A DNA stretch of 64,000 nucleotides from Arthrobacter sp. HY1533 (lineage in GTDB: Bacteria; Actinomycetota; Actinomycetes; Actinomycetales; Micrococcaceae). Shown in pieces: positions 1 through 8,295 of this stretch; position 1 is the first letter of the stretch; each line of letters starts with the position of its first letter. The stretch covers positions 186,001 to 250,000 of the forward strand of contig NZ_JANKZF010000001.1 of NCBI RefSeq assembly GCF_027568515.1, read 5' to 3'. Under the pieces are notes generated by a model. That model was not told where the DNA came from and ran no database searches. It saw nothing but the letters and a program-made list of their open reading frames with translations. Made by a program: the position numbers and the translations under genes.

Positions 1-242
1 TGCGCCGGCGGCCCGCCGGGGACTGACTGGCCGCATGCGAACGGAGGCTGCTAGCCTTGGACACATGGGTTCACTGTTTCTTTAGCACGGGACGCCGCGT
101 CGATTGATTCCGCGGCGGGTCCCACGCGCACCGTCCGCCACAGGCGCCACGTGCGAGATCCATCCCCAGCTCCCCTGCGCCACCACGGTGCGCGCATGCC
201 GCGACGGCAGGCCCGGCCCCGTTGCGGGGAAAGAAGTCCCCA

Positions 243-1994
243 GTGAACCACTCCCCCTTCCCACCGGCCCCATCCTCCAGCATGGGACCCGGCCTGCGCC
301 GCGCGCACCGAAGTGCCACCATCCGCGGCGGCGCCGTCCGCTACGCCGACCGCCTGGTGCTGCGCGACCTTGAACTGAACGTTGGCCCCCGCGACCGCCT
401 GGCCGTCATTGGCGACAACGGCGCCGGCAAGTCGACCATTCTGGGCATGCTCGCCGGAACCGTGCCGCTGGCCGCCGGGGAGCGCGCGGTGGAACTGCCC
501 GGCGGCCTGGCCTGGGCGCAGCAGCGTCCCGCCTTTGCGCCCGGCAGCACGGTGGAACAGGCCCTTGGTTCCCTGCTGGCAGGGATCCGCGGCATCGAGG
601 CGCGCATGACGGCAGTTGCCGCCCGGATGGGCCAGGGCAGCCCGGCGGAACAGGCCGCTCTCGCGGCCCAGCTCGGGGACCTGGAGGCAGAGTATGGTTC
701 CCGCGGCGGCTACACCCTGGACATCCGGCTTAACATCGCGCTGGAGCAGCTGGGCCTGGGCGGGCTGGACCGGGACACGGCAGTTGACGGACTCTCCGGC
801 GGGGAACGGGCCCGGCTGGCACTCGCCGCGGCAGTCTCCGCGGAGGCCGAGCTGCTCCTGCTGGATGAACCCACCAACGACCTCGACGAGGCGGGCCTGG
901 GCTGGCTTGAGGACCGCCTCGGCAGCCACCGCGGCGCGCTTGTGGTGGTCAGCCACGACCGTGCGTTTCTGGACCGCTTTGCCGAGGACATCCTGGCCCT
1001 GGAGGACGGTGCCGTGCGCCGCTACGGCAACGGCTATTCCGGCTACCTGGCCGGCCGGGCAGCGGAGCGGCGCAGCCTGGCCAACGCCCGTGAGGCCTGG
1101 CGCCGGGACATTGCCCGCACCGAGGCCATGCTGGAGGCCAATGCGTTCCGGCTCTCCGCCATCCCGCGCAAGATGGAGATGGCCGCGTTTGGCCACGGCG
1201 CGTTCCGGCAGCGCAGCCGCGACCATGGGGCCATGTCCCGGATCCGCACGGCCAAGGAGCGGCTGTCCCGGCTTCTGGAGAGTCCCGCGCCCAAGCCACC
1301 CGAACCGCTGCGCTTCGCCCCGCCATTTACCGCACCACCCCGGGCGGGGGCGGGCGCCCCTAATTCCACCGACGACGGCGTGCCCCAGCAGCTGCTCACG
1401 GCGTCTGGCGTGCGCTTGGGGGCCGCCGGTACGGGCCCGCGGCTGTTGCTGGAGCAGCTGGAGCTGCGCGCCGGGGACCGCTGGCTGGTCTCCGGCCCCA
1501 ACGGCTCCGGCAAGACAACGCTGCTGCGCGTTCTCGCCGGCGAGCTTCCGCCCGTCGGGGGAACCCTCGCCGTCCGCCCCGGCCTGCGCGTGGCCTGGCT
1601 GCGCCAGGACCTGTCGGATCCCTCGGGGCGTCGGCTGCTGCCTGCTTTTGCGGCGGCCACCGGCACCGATCCGGAGGAGGCAGCCGCGATGCTGCTGGGC
1701 CTGGGCCTGTTCCCACCCTCGGCACTGTCGCTGCCCTTGAATGAATTGTCCGTGGGGCAGCTGCGGCGCCTGGAACTGGCCGTGGCACTCACCGCCCCGA
1801 GTGACCTGCTGCTGCTCGATGAACCCACCAACCACCTCTCCCCGGAATTGGCGGAGCAACTCGAAGATGCACTTGAGGGTTACCCGGGGGCGGTGGTCAC
1901 TGTCACCCACGACCGCCGGTGGCGCGGGCGCATGGCCAGCGGACATGCACGGCAGCTGCAGCTCGGCCCCGGCGGCGTCGTCACGCAGGGGTGA
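243..1994 (+). CDS. ABC-F family ATP-binding protein (two ATPase domains)
   Basis: A soluble duplicated ABC ATPase without membrane segments, the layout of ABC-F proteins, which act on ribosomes (translation factor or antibiotic ribosome protection). Domain 1 has Walker A GDNGAGKST, signature LSGGERARLALA and Walker B LLLLDEPTNDLD. Domain 2 has Walker A SGPNGSGKTTLL, a variant signature LSVGQLRRLELA and LLLLDEPTNHLS. An Arg-rich linker lies between them, as in the family. I chose GTG at 243 because GGGGAAAG lies at the right distance upstream; TTG 222 and ATG 282 are alternatives. Conserved homology begins near the residues after ATG 282. The specific ribosomal role (housekeeping or antibiotic protection) cannot be told from sequence alone. 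Confidence 0.9.
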   Translation: MNHSPFPPAPSSSMGPGLRRAHRSATIRGGAVRYADRLVLRDLELNVGPRDRLAVIGDNGAGKSTILGMLAGTVPLAAGERAVELPGGLAWAQQRPAFAPGSTVEQALGSLLAGIRGIEARMTAVAARMGQGSPAEQAALAAQLGDLEAEYGSRGGYTLDIRLNIALEQLGLGGLDRDTAVDGLSGGERARLALAAAVSAEAELLLLDEPTNDLDEAGLGWLEDRLGSHRGALVVVSHDRAFLDRFAEDILALEDGAVRRYGNGYSGYLAGRAAERRSLANAREAWRRDIARTEAMLEANAFRLSAIPRKMEMAAFGHGAFRQRSRDHGAMSRIRTAKERLSRLLESPAPKPPEPLRFAPPFTAPPRAGAGAPNSTDDGVPQQLLTASGVRLGAAGTGPRLLLEQLELRAGDRWLVSGPNGSGKTTLLRVLAGELPPVGGTLAVRPGLRVAWLRQDLSDPSGRRLLPAFAAATGTDPEEAAAMLLGLGLFPPSALSLPLNELSVGQLRRLELAVALTAPSDLLLLDEPTNHLSPELAEQLEDALEGYPGAVVTVTHDRRWRGRMASGHARQLQLGPGGVVTQG

Positions 1995-2052
1995 GCGAGG
2001 CAACCGGGTGGCTGCCGCCGTCGAACACGTCCCGCCGTGCCAGCTAGCATTG

Positions 2053-2877
2053 ATGGGGCAAGGGACCGGCCACCCACAGGCCCGGACCACCACCGACGCG
2101 CGAGGCAATCCCATCACCACTTCACACACCGGGCCGGTTGAGGTCATCATCATTGCAGCCATGGACTCGGAAATCGCGCCGTTCCTGGAACGCGCCACCG
2201 GCGTGGACGCCGCCGCGAAGCACGGGAACGCCGTCCACCGCACGGGCACCCTGGACGGGCGGACGGTGCTGTTTGTGCGCGGCGGGATCGGCCTGGTCAA
2301 TGCCGCGGCGGCCACCACCTCGGCGCTCCTGCTGGCAGGCACCGGCTCCCCCGGCGCCCCGCTGCCACTGGTGGTTAGCGCAGGCAGTGCCGGCGGCTTG
2401 GGCGATTCCGTGCGGGTCGGGGACGTGGTGGTGTCGATGGACACGCTCAACGCCGACGCCGACGCACGCGCCCTAGGCTACGAGCTGGGCCAGGTGCCCG
2501 GCATGCCGGCCTCGTATCCAGTGCCGCAACACCTTGCCGACGCCGCAGCCCGCGGCCTGCCGGCGCAGCGCCGGGCGGAGACCGTGCACCACGGCCTGAC
2601 GGTGTCCAGCTACGCCTTTGTGGGCCCGGACCGCGCCGACGTTATCAAGGAACAGTTCCCGGGAGTGCTGGCCACCGACATGGAGTCCTCGGCCATCGCC
2701 CAGGTCTGCCACGCCCACGGGGCACCGTTCCTGGCCATCCGCGGGATCTCGGATATGTGCGGTCCGGCCTCGGACGAGTTCATCCAGCACGTTGACGACG
2801 CCGCGGAGCGATCGGCAGAGATCGCCGTTGCCGTGGTGGATGCCTGGCTCACGGAAGCCTCCGGCCCGGCTTCCTGA
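2053..2877 (+). CDS. mtnN: 5'-methylthioadenosine/S-adenosylhomocysteine nucleosidase-type protein
   Basis: A phosphorylase/nucleosidase-superfamily protein that would hydrolyse the N-glycosidic bond of methylthioadenosine or S-adenosylhomocysteine in methionine salvage. The core begins VIIIAAMDSEI, with the catalytic-type Glu of the MDSE motif. It then shows VVSAGSAGGLGDSVRVGD, the ATDMESSAIAQV substrate-binding motif and the catalytic Asp in IRGISDMCG, in the family order. The frame stays open upstream. ATG 2053 gives an N-terminal extension of about 30 residues before the core, and a later non-ATG start near 2143 is possible. It stands alone after the ABC-F gene. A related nucleosidase specificity such as futalosine cannot be excluded. 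Confidence 0.8.
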   Translation: MGQGTGHPQARTTTDARGNPITTSHTGPVEVIIIAAMDSEIAPFLERATGVDAAAKHGNAVHRTGTLDGRTVLFVRGGIGLVNAAAATTSALLLAGTGSPGAPLPLVVSAGSAGGLGDSVRVGDVVVSMDTLNADADARALGYELGQVPGMPASYPVPQHLADAAARGLPAQRRAETVHHGLTVSSYAFVGPDRADVIKEQFPGVLATDMESSAIAQVCHAHGAPFLAIRGISDMCGPASDEFIQHVDDAAERSAEIAVAVVDAWLTEASGPAS

Positions 2878-3010
2878 TCCGGGACGGCCGCCCCTGCAGG
2901 GGCTGGGCAAAAGGGACCCCTGGAAATCCAATCCAGATCCCACTGTGCTCCGAACCACACTGTGGACGAGCCCAATGACGGGCCGCCCGCAATGTAGGAG
3001 GAGAATTCCA

Positions 3011-3808
3011 GTGAAAAAGAAATCTGCTTTGCTCTTCGCACCACTGCTTGCCCTGGCCGCACTGTCCATGTCCACCGGCACGGCCCTGGCCGCAGACGGG
3101 GACACCACCACCTTTGAAGCCAACCTGGGCGCCATCAACGGCAGCAACGCCGCTGGCACGGTCTGGATCAACTTGACGGGCGACCAGGCCACCGTCACCG
3201 AGAACGTCAGCGGCCTGGCCGCAACTTTCGACGGAAAGCCGTACCCGCACGTGCAGCACATCCACATTGATGCCGCCGGCGTCTGCCCGACACCCGCCGC
3301 CGACGCCAATGGTGATGGCGTCATCAGTACCACCGAGGGCGGCCCGTCCTACGGAAAGATCGGCACCACCCTTTCCACCAGCGGTGACACCAGTGACAAG
3401 GCCGGATTGGATCTGGCCGTTGGGGGCATGGGTGCCAGCTTCAACTACGAGCGCACGTTCACCATGAACGCTGCGACCATTGCCTCGCTGAAGGCCGGCA
3501 AGGCCGTGGTTGTGGTGCACGGCCTGGATCCGGCAACGTTGTCGGCCGCTGGCCAGGCAGCCAAGAGCGACCTGGTGCCGAGCCTGCCGCTGGCCGCCAC
3601 CTCCCCCGCACTGTGCGGGACGCTGGTGGCTTCCCAGATGGCTGCCATGCCCGGCGGCGCACCCGGGACCGGCGTGACCACCCAGCTTGCCTCCGCAAAC
3701 GCCTCGGCTTCCCCGGAGGCAGCCTGGTTTGCCGCAGGAGGGGCGTTGCTGCTGGCAGGTGGCGCGGCGTTGACCTTGCGCCGCCAGAAGTTCGCCGCGG
3801 CAAAGTAG
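3011..3808 (+). CDS. secreted CHRD-domain protein with C-terminal membrane anchor
   Basis: Starts with GTG after a strong Shine-Dalgarno (AGGAGGAGAA). A signal peptide of about 27 residues ends in ALA. The mature part contains a CHRD-like beta domain (ATVTENVSGL, then PHVQHIHID, a His-rich motif typical of CHRD proteins) and ends with an Ala/Gly/Leu transmembrane helix followed by RRQKFAAAK. This resembles a wall- or membrane-anchored protein, but I see no LPXTG-like motif before the helix. The sortase gene follows 14 bases later, so the two are probably co-transcribed and functionally linked. Function unknown; CHRD domains occur in chordin and in many bacterial surface proteins. Confidence 0.8.
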   Translation: MKKKSALLFAPLLALAALSMSTGTALAADGDTTTFEANLGAINGSNAAGTVWINLTGDQATVTENVSGLAATFDGKPYPHVQHIHIDAAGVCPTPAADANGDGVISTTEGGPSYGKIGTTLSTSGDTSDKAGLDLAVGGMGASFNYERTFTMNAATIASLKAGKAVVVVHGLDPATLSAAGQAAKSDLVPSLPLAATSPALCGTLVASQMAAMPGGAPGTGVTTQLASANASASPEAAWFAAGGALLLAGGAALTLRRQKFAAAK

Positions 3809-3822
3809 CGGCGGCCGTTCCC

Positions 3823-4539
3823 ATGACGAACACCACCAGCCGCCGCGGAAGCCACATGGCCTCCGTGGCGGCGGCGGTGCTCCTGGTGTCCCTCACCTTT
3901 GGTGTTGCCGGATGCGGGAGTGAATCCGCCCCCATTTCCACAGGCTCGACGGCGGCAGCGCAGCCGGCGGCCGCCGCACCCGAGTCTTCTTCCGCACCCA
4001 CCCAGGGGCCGTCGTCGGCCATTGGCGTGGCAACTTCCCAGCCCGCCCCACAACCGGTTGAGGGTCCCATCCTGGCCAAATCCGCCCCCATTTCACTGGC
4101 CATTCCGGACATCGGGCTCACCACGGATCTAATGTCATTGGGCCGGGATGCCCAGGGCGAGGCCGAAGTTCCGCCGGGCGAGGCTGGCTCCCCGGCCGGC
4201 TGGTACAAGTACTCACCGACACCCGGCGAACTTGGCCCGTCAGTCATCCTGGGGCACGTCAACACCACCACCACCCCCGACGGTGTGTTCTTCCGGCTCC
4301 ACGAGCTCAGGCCCGGCGAGCAGTTCTCCGTGGCCCGGGCAGACGGAACCGTGGCAGTGTTCGCGGTCGACCGCAGCGAAGTCTTCAAGAAGGACCAATT
4401 CCCCACGCTGGCCGTATACGGAAACACCCAACGCGCCGAGATCCGGCTCATCACCTGCGGCGGATACGAACCGAGCACTGGCGAATTCACCGAAAACACC
4501 GTGGTGTACGGACACCTGCTGTCCAGCCACGCCGGCTAG
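3823..4539 (+). CDS. class F-like sortase
   Basis: A predicted extracytoplasmic cysteine transpeptidase of 238 residues. An N-terminal hydrophobic segment ends in VAGCG (signal anchor or lipobox), followed by an Ala/Pro/Ser-rich linker. The sortase fold then shows the catalytic His in ILGHVNT and the catalytic Cys in LITCGGYEP. This short domain, ending ENTVVYGHLL, matches class F sortases common in Actinobacteria. No Arg is visible in the 15 residues after the Cys, where SrtA-type enzymes carry theirs. It directly follows the CHRD protein gene, the obvious candidate partner, and precedes a lipoprotein gene. Confidence 0.85.
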   Translation: MTNTTSRRGSHMASVAAAVLLVSLTFGVAGCGSESAPISTGSTAAAQPAAAAPESSSAPTQGPSSAIGVATSQPAPQPVEGPILAKSAPISLAIPDIGLTTDLMSLGRDAQGEAEVPPGEAGSPAGWYKYSPTPGELGPSVILGHVNTTTTPDGVFFRLHELRPGEQFSVARADGTVAVFAVDRSEVFKKDQFPTLAVYGNTQRAEIRLITCGGYEPSTGEFTENTVVYGHLLSSHAG

Positions 4540-4591
4540 CGGAGCCGGACAGGTGGCACCGGGCCACCGCGCATCCTGGATTGGAGCAACC

Positions 4592-5413
4592 ATGAAAAGC
4601 AATATCAGCCTCGCCGGGGCATTGGCAGTCGCGGCCGCCATTGCCCTTGCAGGATGCGCGGCGCCGGCTTCCGGCACGCCCACGCCCACGCCCACGCCCA
4701 CGCCCAGTGCATCTCAGGCTGCCGGCCCCATGGAACTGATGATCCACATACAGGACGGCAAGGCCAGCAGCCCCCAGCCCGTTGTTTCCGGGTCCATGGT
4801 GACAGTGATGAACATGGATGCCACGCCGCAGAGGATCATTTCCGACGACGCCACCAGCTTTAGCGTCAGCGTGCCGGCCGGGGGCACAGCCGCCTTTGCC
4901 GCCCCGGGGAAACCGGGCAGCTATCCTTTCCATGGCGAACCTGGCGGCCTCACCGGTGTTGTGACGGTCACGGCTGCAGCCCCCTCGGCGGCCGCCACGA
5001 TGGTCTGTGCAGAGGAGGCCAGGCAGACTGTCCAGGAGATCCTTGCCTTGCCCGCCCTCCCGGCCACGGCCAGCCGTTGGGATGGCAGCACCTACAGTTG
5101 CACCTATCCCCTTGACGGCGGCGATTTCGTGATGTCGGTGACGGAGACCGCCAGCAATGCCGCCGCCGGGAAACTGGCCGGGGAACTTGCCGAAAAGGAG
5201 CTGGCCACACCCATTGCCGGGCTGGCAAATCTGGGCCTGCCCGGATACCAGTCCGGCGACGGCCACGTGATCTTTGCCAAGGACTCCATGGTTCTCCACG
5301 TGGATGCGTCAGCGTTTGCAAAACCAGTGGGCCCGCACCAGGTCACAGGAAGCAAGTTTGCCTACGAACTGGCCACCACGATCCTTGGGTGCTGGACCGA
5401 ACACCACAGTTGA
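4592..5413 (+). CDS. lipoprotein with cupredoxin-like domain
   Basis: The signal peptide ends with the lipobox ALAGC, so the protein is predicted to be lipid-anchored outside the membrane. A (TP)n linker follows, encoded by hexanucleotide repeats. Residues of about 45-130 look like a cupredoxin beta-sandwich (PVVSGSMVTVMNMD, then GSYPFHGEPGG). The Cys and the first His expected of blue-copper ligands are absent, so copper binding of the classic type is unlikely. The C-terminal half, with two Cys in the VCAEEARQ and YSCTYPL regions, is not recognised. The gene follows the sortase by about 50 bases and may be in the same operon. Confidence 0.7.
   Translation: MKSNISLAGALAVAAAIALAGCAAPASGTPTPTPTPTPSASQAAGPMELMIHIQDGKASSPQPVVSGSMVTVMNMDATPQRIISDDATSFSVSVPAGGTAAFAAPGKPGSYPFHGEPGGLTGVVTVTAAAPSAAATMVCAEEARQTVQEILALPALPATASRWDGSTYSCTYPLDGGDFVMSVTETASNAAAGKLAGELAEKELATPIAGLANLGLPGYQSGDGHVIFAKDSMVLHVDASAFAKPVGPHQVTGSKFAYELATTILGCWTEHHS
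4675..4704 (+). repeat. CACGCC hexamer x5 tandem repeat
   Basis: Five perfect copies of CACGCC within the lipoprotein gene encode its Thr-Pro linker. Length can vary by slippage without a frame change, since the unit is two codons. Confidence 0.9.
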
Positions 5414-5435
5414 GCGGCAACGGAGGCCAGGAATG

Positions 5436-6068
5436 CTACTCAGCGCCGCCTCCGGACATGTCGCCAACCCCCGGCACGCCGTCCTCGCGGGCGTAGTGCG
5501 CCAGGATGGCGCCCTTGCCCGATGACACGGCCGGCCCGATGAGCCTGAGGTTGGTGGGCACCACCCCGTCGGCAAACACCTTCTTGCCGCGGCCCAGCAA
5601 AATGGGGTAGACCCAGAGCGTGAGCCGGTCAAACAGCTGCCCGGCGAACAGCGTCTGGACAAAGTCCATGCTGCCTATGACGTGGGTGTGCTCGTGGCGT
5701 TCGCGCAGCTCGGCAATGGCCGCGGCGGTGTCCTCCCCCAGTTGCGTGGAGTTGGCCCACGCCGGGGCCAGCCTGCCGCGGGAGGCCACGTACTTCGGGA
5801 TGCGGTTGAACAATTCGGCGACGCTTCCGTCGGGCCCTTCCTGCTGCTTGGGCCAATAGGACGCGAAGATGTCGTAGGTGCGCCGGCCCAGCAGCAGGGC
5901 GTCCATCCCCTCCATGCCCGCGTCGAGGTCGTCACCCACCTCCTGGTCCATGAGCGGCGCCTGCCACCCGCCAAAGGCGAAACCGCCCTCGGGGTCTTCC
6001 TCGGGCCCGCCGGGGGCCTGCGCCACGCCGTCGAGGGTGGTGAACAAGTCAATGTGGATGAGTCCCAT
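5436..6068 (-). CDS. RibD C-terminal / dihydrofolate-reductase-fold protein
   Basis: 210 residues. The N-terminus (IHIDLFTTLDGVAQAPGG) and the motif ALLLGRRTYDIFASYWP are characteristic of the RibD C-terminal (DHFR-like) family of NADPH-dependent reductases. The end (WVYPILLGRGKKVFADG) fits too. The physiological substrate of these stand-alone proteins is generally unknown; they are not the bifunctional riboflavin enzyme. It is convergent with the preceding lipoprotein gene, and the next gene upstream on the same strand is a TetR regulator about 100 bases away. Confidence 0.85.
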   Translation of the reverse strand: MGLIHIDLFTTLDGVAQAPGGPEEDPEGGFAFGGWQAPLMDQEVGDDLDAGMEGMDALLLGRRTYDIFASYWPKQQEGPDGSVAELFNRIPKYVASRGRLAPAWANSTQLGEDTAAAIAELRERHEHTHVIGSMDFVQTLFAGQLFDRLTLWVYPILLGRGKKVFADGVVPTNLRLIGPAVSSGKGAILAHYAREDGVPGVGDMSGGGAE

Positions 6069-6166
6069 GCGCGTGCTCCGTCCCGGTGGCCCGCCGCCGG
6101 CCCGGCGCCGGGATCACCCACAACGCTGCCACACCGCCAAGTGCGGGGCAATGGTTTGGGGCCAAT

Positions 6167-6826
6167 TCAGCTGCCCGGAAGGCCCGCCTGCCGCCCCGTC
6201 ATTGTCACGATGACCTTGGCAATGCTGTCAATGAATTCCGGCGTGGGTCCCCGAAGGCCCGGATCGGTCTGCACGCGCTGCACCAGGGCCTCGGTGATGC
6301 CGCCGATCAGGATGATCCCCGCGAGCCCGCCAGGTGCCTCATCGATGAGGCCTGCCGCGGCGAAGCCCTCGAAGGCATCATCGACGGCGCCTGCAAGCTG
6401 GCGGTTGGTGTGCCTGCGCTGGCGTTCCAACTCCACCGAGACTCCCACAACCTCGACCTGCATGACCCGGGCCTTGCGTTCATCGGCCAGCATTGGGCCC
6501 AGGGCAGCGGCAACGAGCATCCTCGTCGCGGCCAGGACATCGCCCGCAGGCGCGCCGGTCCCGCCCGTAATTGCCCCCAGGACCTCCTGGTTCAGGTCCA
6601 GGTACAGGTGGGCCAGCAGCTCCTGGTGCTCGGAGTACAGCTCGTAGAAAGAACGGGTGGAGACCTTGGCGAGCCTGCAAACGGCCCCAACTGTGGTGGC
6701 GCCGTAGCCCACAGTCCCGTAGAGCTCCAGGGCCGCGTCCAACAGCCTCCGCCGCCGTTCCGTGTCGCGCACATCCCGCTCCGTGCCGTGCCACAGCTGC
6801 GATTCCGCCTGCGCGCCAGCCGTCAT
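6167..6826 (-). CDS. TetR/AcrR family transcriptional regulator
   Basis: 219 residues. The N-terminal helix-turn-helix reads RRLLDAALELYGTVGYGATTVGAVC followed by KVSTRSFYELYSEHQELL, the classic TetR DNA-binding segment. The C-terminal ligand/dimer region is variable. ATG 6826 is chosen because GAGG lies just upstream; the frame continues to 6886 but that would run into the divergent gene. It is divergent from the flavin monooxygenase/SDR pair with only 53 bases between starts, so it very probably regulates that pair through the near-palindrome overlapping its promoter. Confidence 0.9.
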   Translation of the reverse strand: MTAGAQAESQLWHGTERDVRDTERRRRLLDAALELYGTVGYGATTVGAVCRLAKVSTRSFYELYSEHQELLAHLYLDLNQEVLGAITGGTGAPAGDVLAATRMLVAAALGPMLADERKARVMQVEVVGVSVELERQRRHTNRQLAGAVDDAFEGFAAAGLIDEAPGGLAGIILIGGITEALVQRVQTDPGLRGPTPEFIDSIAKVIVTMTGRQAGLPGS

Positions 6827-6844
6827 TTGCCTCGGCCCCTTCCA

Positions 6845-6874
6845 TTGAAAACGTCCATTTCCAGTGTAATACTG
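6845..6874 (+). promoter_or_regulatory. predicted promoter and TetR operator before the monooxygenase gene
   Basis: TTGAAA at 6845-6850 and TAATAC at 6867-6872 are separated by 16 bases. The near-palindrome CAGTGTAATACTG (6862-6874, five of six pairs) covers the -10 box. The start codon at 6880 lies where transcription should begin, and no Shine-Dalgarno is visible, so the mRNA may be leaderless. Inferred, not tested. Confidence 0.5.
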
Positions 6875-6879
6875 CTCAC

Positions 6880-8295
6880 ATGCCATACCTCGTGAAGCCC
6901 GAACACCTCGCCGCTGCGGTGGCCGGCCCCATCCCTGCCAACCGTGAACTCCCCCGTGCGGCCATCATAGGCGCCGGCTCCTCCGGCATAGCGGCCGCCA
7001 AGGCACTGTACATGGCAGGCATCCCCTTTGACTGCTTCGAGAAGGGCAGTGCCATAGGTGGAAACTGGCTCCTGGACAACCCGAACGGCCAGTCTGCCTG
7101 CTACGAAACACTGGAGATCAACACCTCGGGGCCCCGCATGGCGTACTCTGACTTCCCCATGCCGGCGGACTACCCGCCGTACCCCCGGCACGAACTGGTC
7201 CACGCCTACTTCGAAAAGTATGTGGACCACTTTGGCTTCAGGGACGCCATCACCTTCAACACCACGGTCCAGGACGTCAGCCGGAATCCACAGGGCGGCT
7301 GGCTTGTGCGCACCAGCGGCCCCGACGGCGAGCATGCCGCCACCTACGATGCCGTGCTGGTGGCCAACGGCCACCACTGGGACCCGAAATGGCCCGAACC
7401 CGCCTACCCGGGCACCTTCGACGGCGAGCAGATCCACGCCCACAACTACCGTTCAGGGGACCAGCTCGAGGGGCGCGAGGTGGTGGTGGTCGGCGCCGGC
7501 AACTCGGCCATGGACATCGCCGTGGAGGGTTCCTTTCGCGCGAAAAGCGTGGCGCTCTCGATCCGCCGCGGACAATGGGTGCTGCGCAAGTCCCTCCTGG
7601 GCAAGCCCAGCGACCAGGTTGCCCTGCCGGGATGGATGCCCTGGTGGGTCACCGGGGTGCGTCTGCGCATCGGCGCCATCACCTCCGGCCGCCTGCGCAA
7701 GCACGGGCTTCCCGTGCCGTCCCACAAGCCGGGGCAGTCGCATCCGGTGCAGTCCGATGCCATCCGCGCCCGCATCGCCGCCGGCCGCGTGTCAGTCCGG
7801 CCGGGAATTGAGCGCTTTGAGGGCCGCGAGGTGGTGTTCAAGGACGGTACCCGCGCCGCGGCGGACCTGCTTGTATGGGCCACCGGCTACAGGGTCACAT
7901 TCCCGTTCCTGGACCCGTCGCTGGTCTCGGCTGCGGACAACGACCTGCCCTTGTGGAAACGCACGGTGCATCCGGATCTCCCCGGCCTGTTTTTCATTGG
8001 CCTGGCCCAGCCCGTCGGTGCCGTGATGCCCGTGGCCGAGGCCCAGTCCGCCTGGGTGGCCGAGATGCTTGCCGGAACGTACGCTCCCCCGCCCGCGGAC
8101 GGCATCCGGCGCCAGATGCTGCGCGACCATGAACGCAACAAGAAGCAGTTCTACGCCTCGCCCAGGCACACCATGGAGGTGGACTTTGACCACTACCTGT
8201 GGGACCTGGACCGGGAACGACGGCGGGGCCGCCAGCGCGCGGGCGTCAGCACCCGTGCGGTCCCCCGGGCGGCGGACGGGCGGATCCGGGCATGA
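6880..8295 (+). CDS. flavin-containing monooxygenase (FMO type)
   Basis: 471-residue FAD/NADPH-dependent oxygenase. The FAD-binding Rossmann motif is GAGSSG (31-36), followed by the GGNWLLDN loop. A second Rossmann motif GAGNSAMDIA binds NADPH, and the FMO-type fingerprint FDGEQIHAHNYR and the ATGY motif (LVWATGYRV) are present. These enzymes oxygenate soft nucleophiles or ketones; the substrate is unknown. The stop overlaps the start of the SDR gene (ATGA), so the two are translationally coupled. A divergent TetR regulator suggests an inducible detoxification or catabolic pair. Confidence 0.9.
   Translation: MPYLVKPEHLAAAVAGPIPANRELPRAAIIGAGSSGIAAAKALYMAGIPFDCFEKGSAIGGNWLLDNPNGQSACYETLEINTSGPRMAYSDFPMPADYPPYPRHELVHAYFEKYVDHFGFRDAITFNTTVQDVSRNPQGGWLVRTSGPDGEHAATYDAVLVANGHHWDPKWPEPAYPGTFDGEQIHAHNYRSGDQLEGREVVVVGAGNSAMDIAVEGSFRAKSVALSIRRGQWVLRKSLLGKPSDQVALPGWMPWWVTGVRLRIGAITSGRLRKHGLPVPSHKPGQSHPVQSDAIRARIAAGRVSVRPGIERFEGREVVFKDGTRAAADLLVWATGYRVTFPFLDPSLVSAADNDLPLWKRTVHPDLPGLFFIGLAQPVGAVMPVAEAQSAWVAEMLAGTYAPPPADGIRRQMLRDHERNKKQFYASPRHTMEVDFDHYLWDLDRERRRGRQRAGVSTRAVPRAADGRIRA

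Noticed and set aside
51-2450. Minus-strand open frame of about 800 codons opposite the ABC-F and nucleosidase genes
   Set aside because: Overlaps two clear genes on the plus strand and has no recognisable motif.
2890-2903. GCCCCTGCAGGGGC palindrome after the nucleosidase gene
   Set aside because: A perfect 14-bp palindrome but without loop bases or T-tail. It might be a terminator, but the evidence is too thin to annotate.
4675-4704. CRISPR or regulatory repeat
   Set aside because: A six-base in-frame tandem repeat coding a Thr-Pro linker, without spacers.
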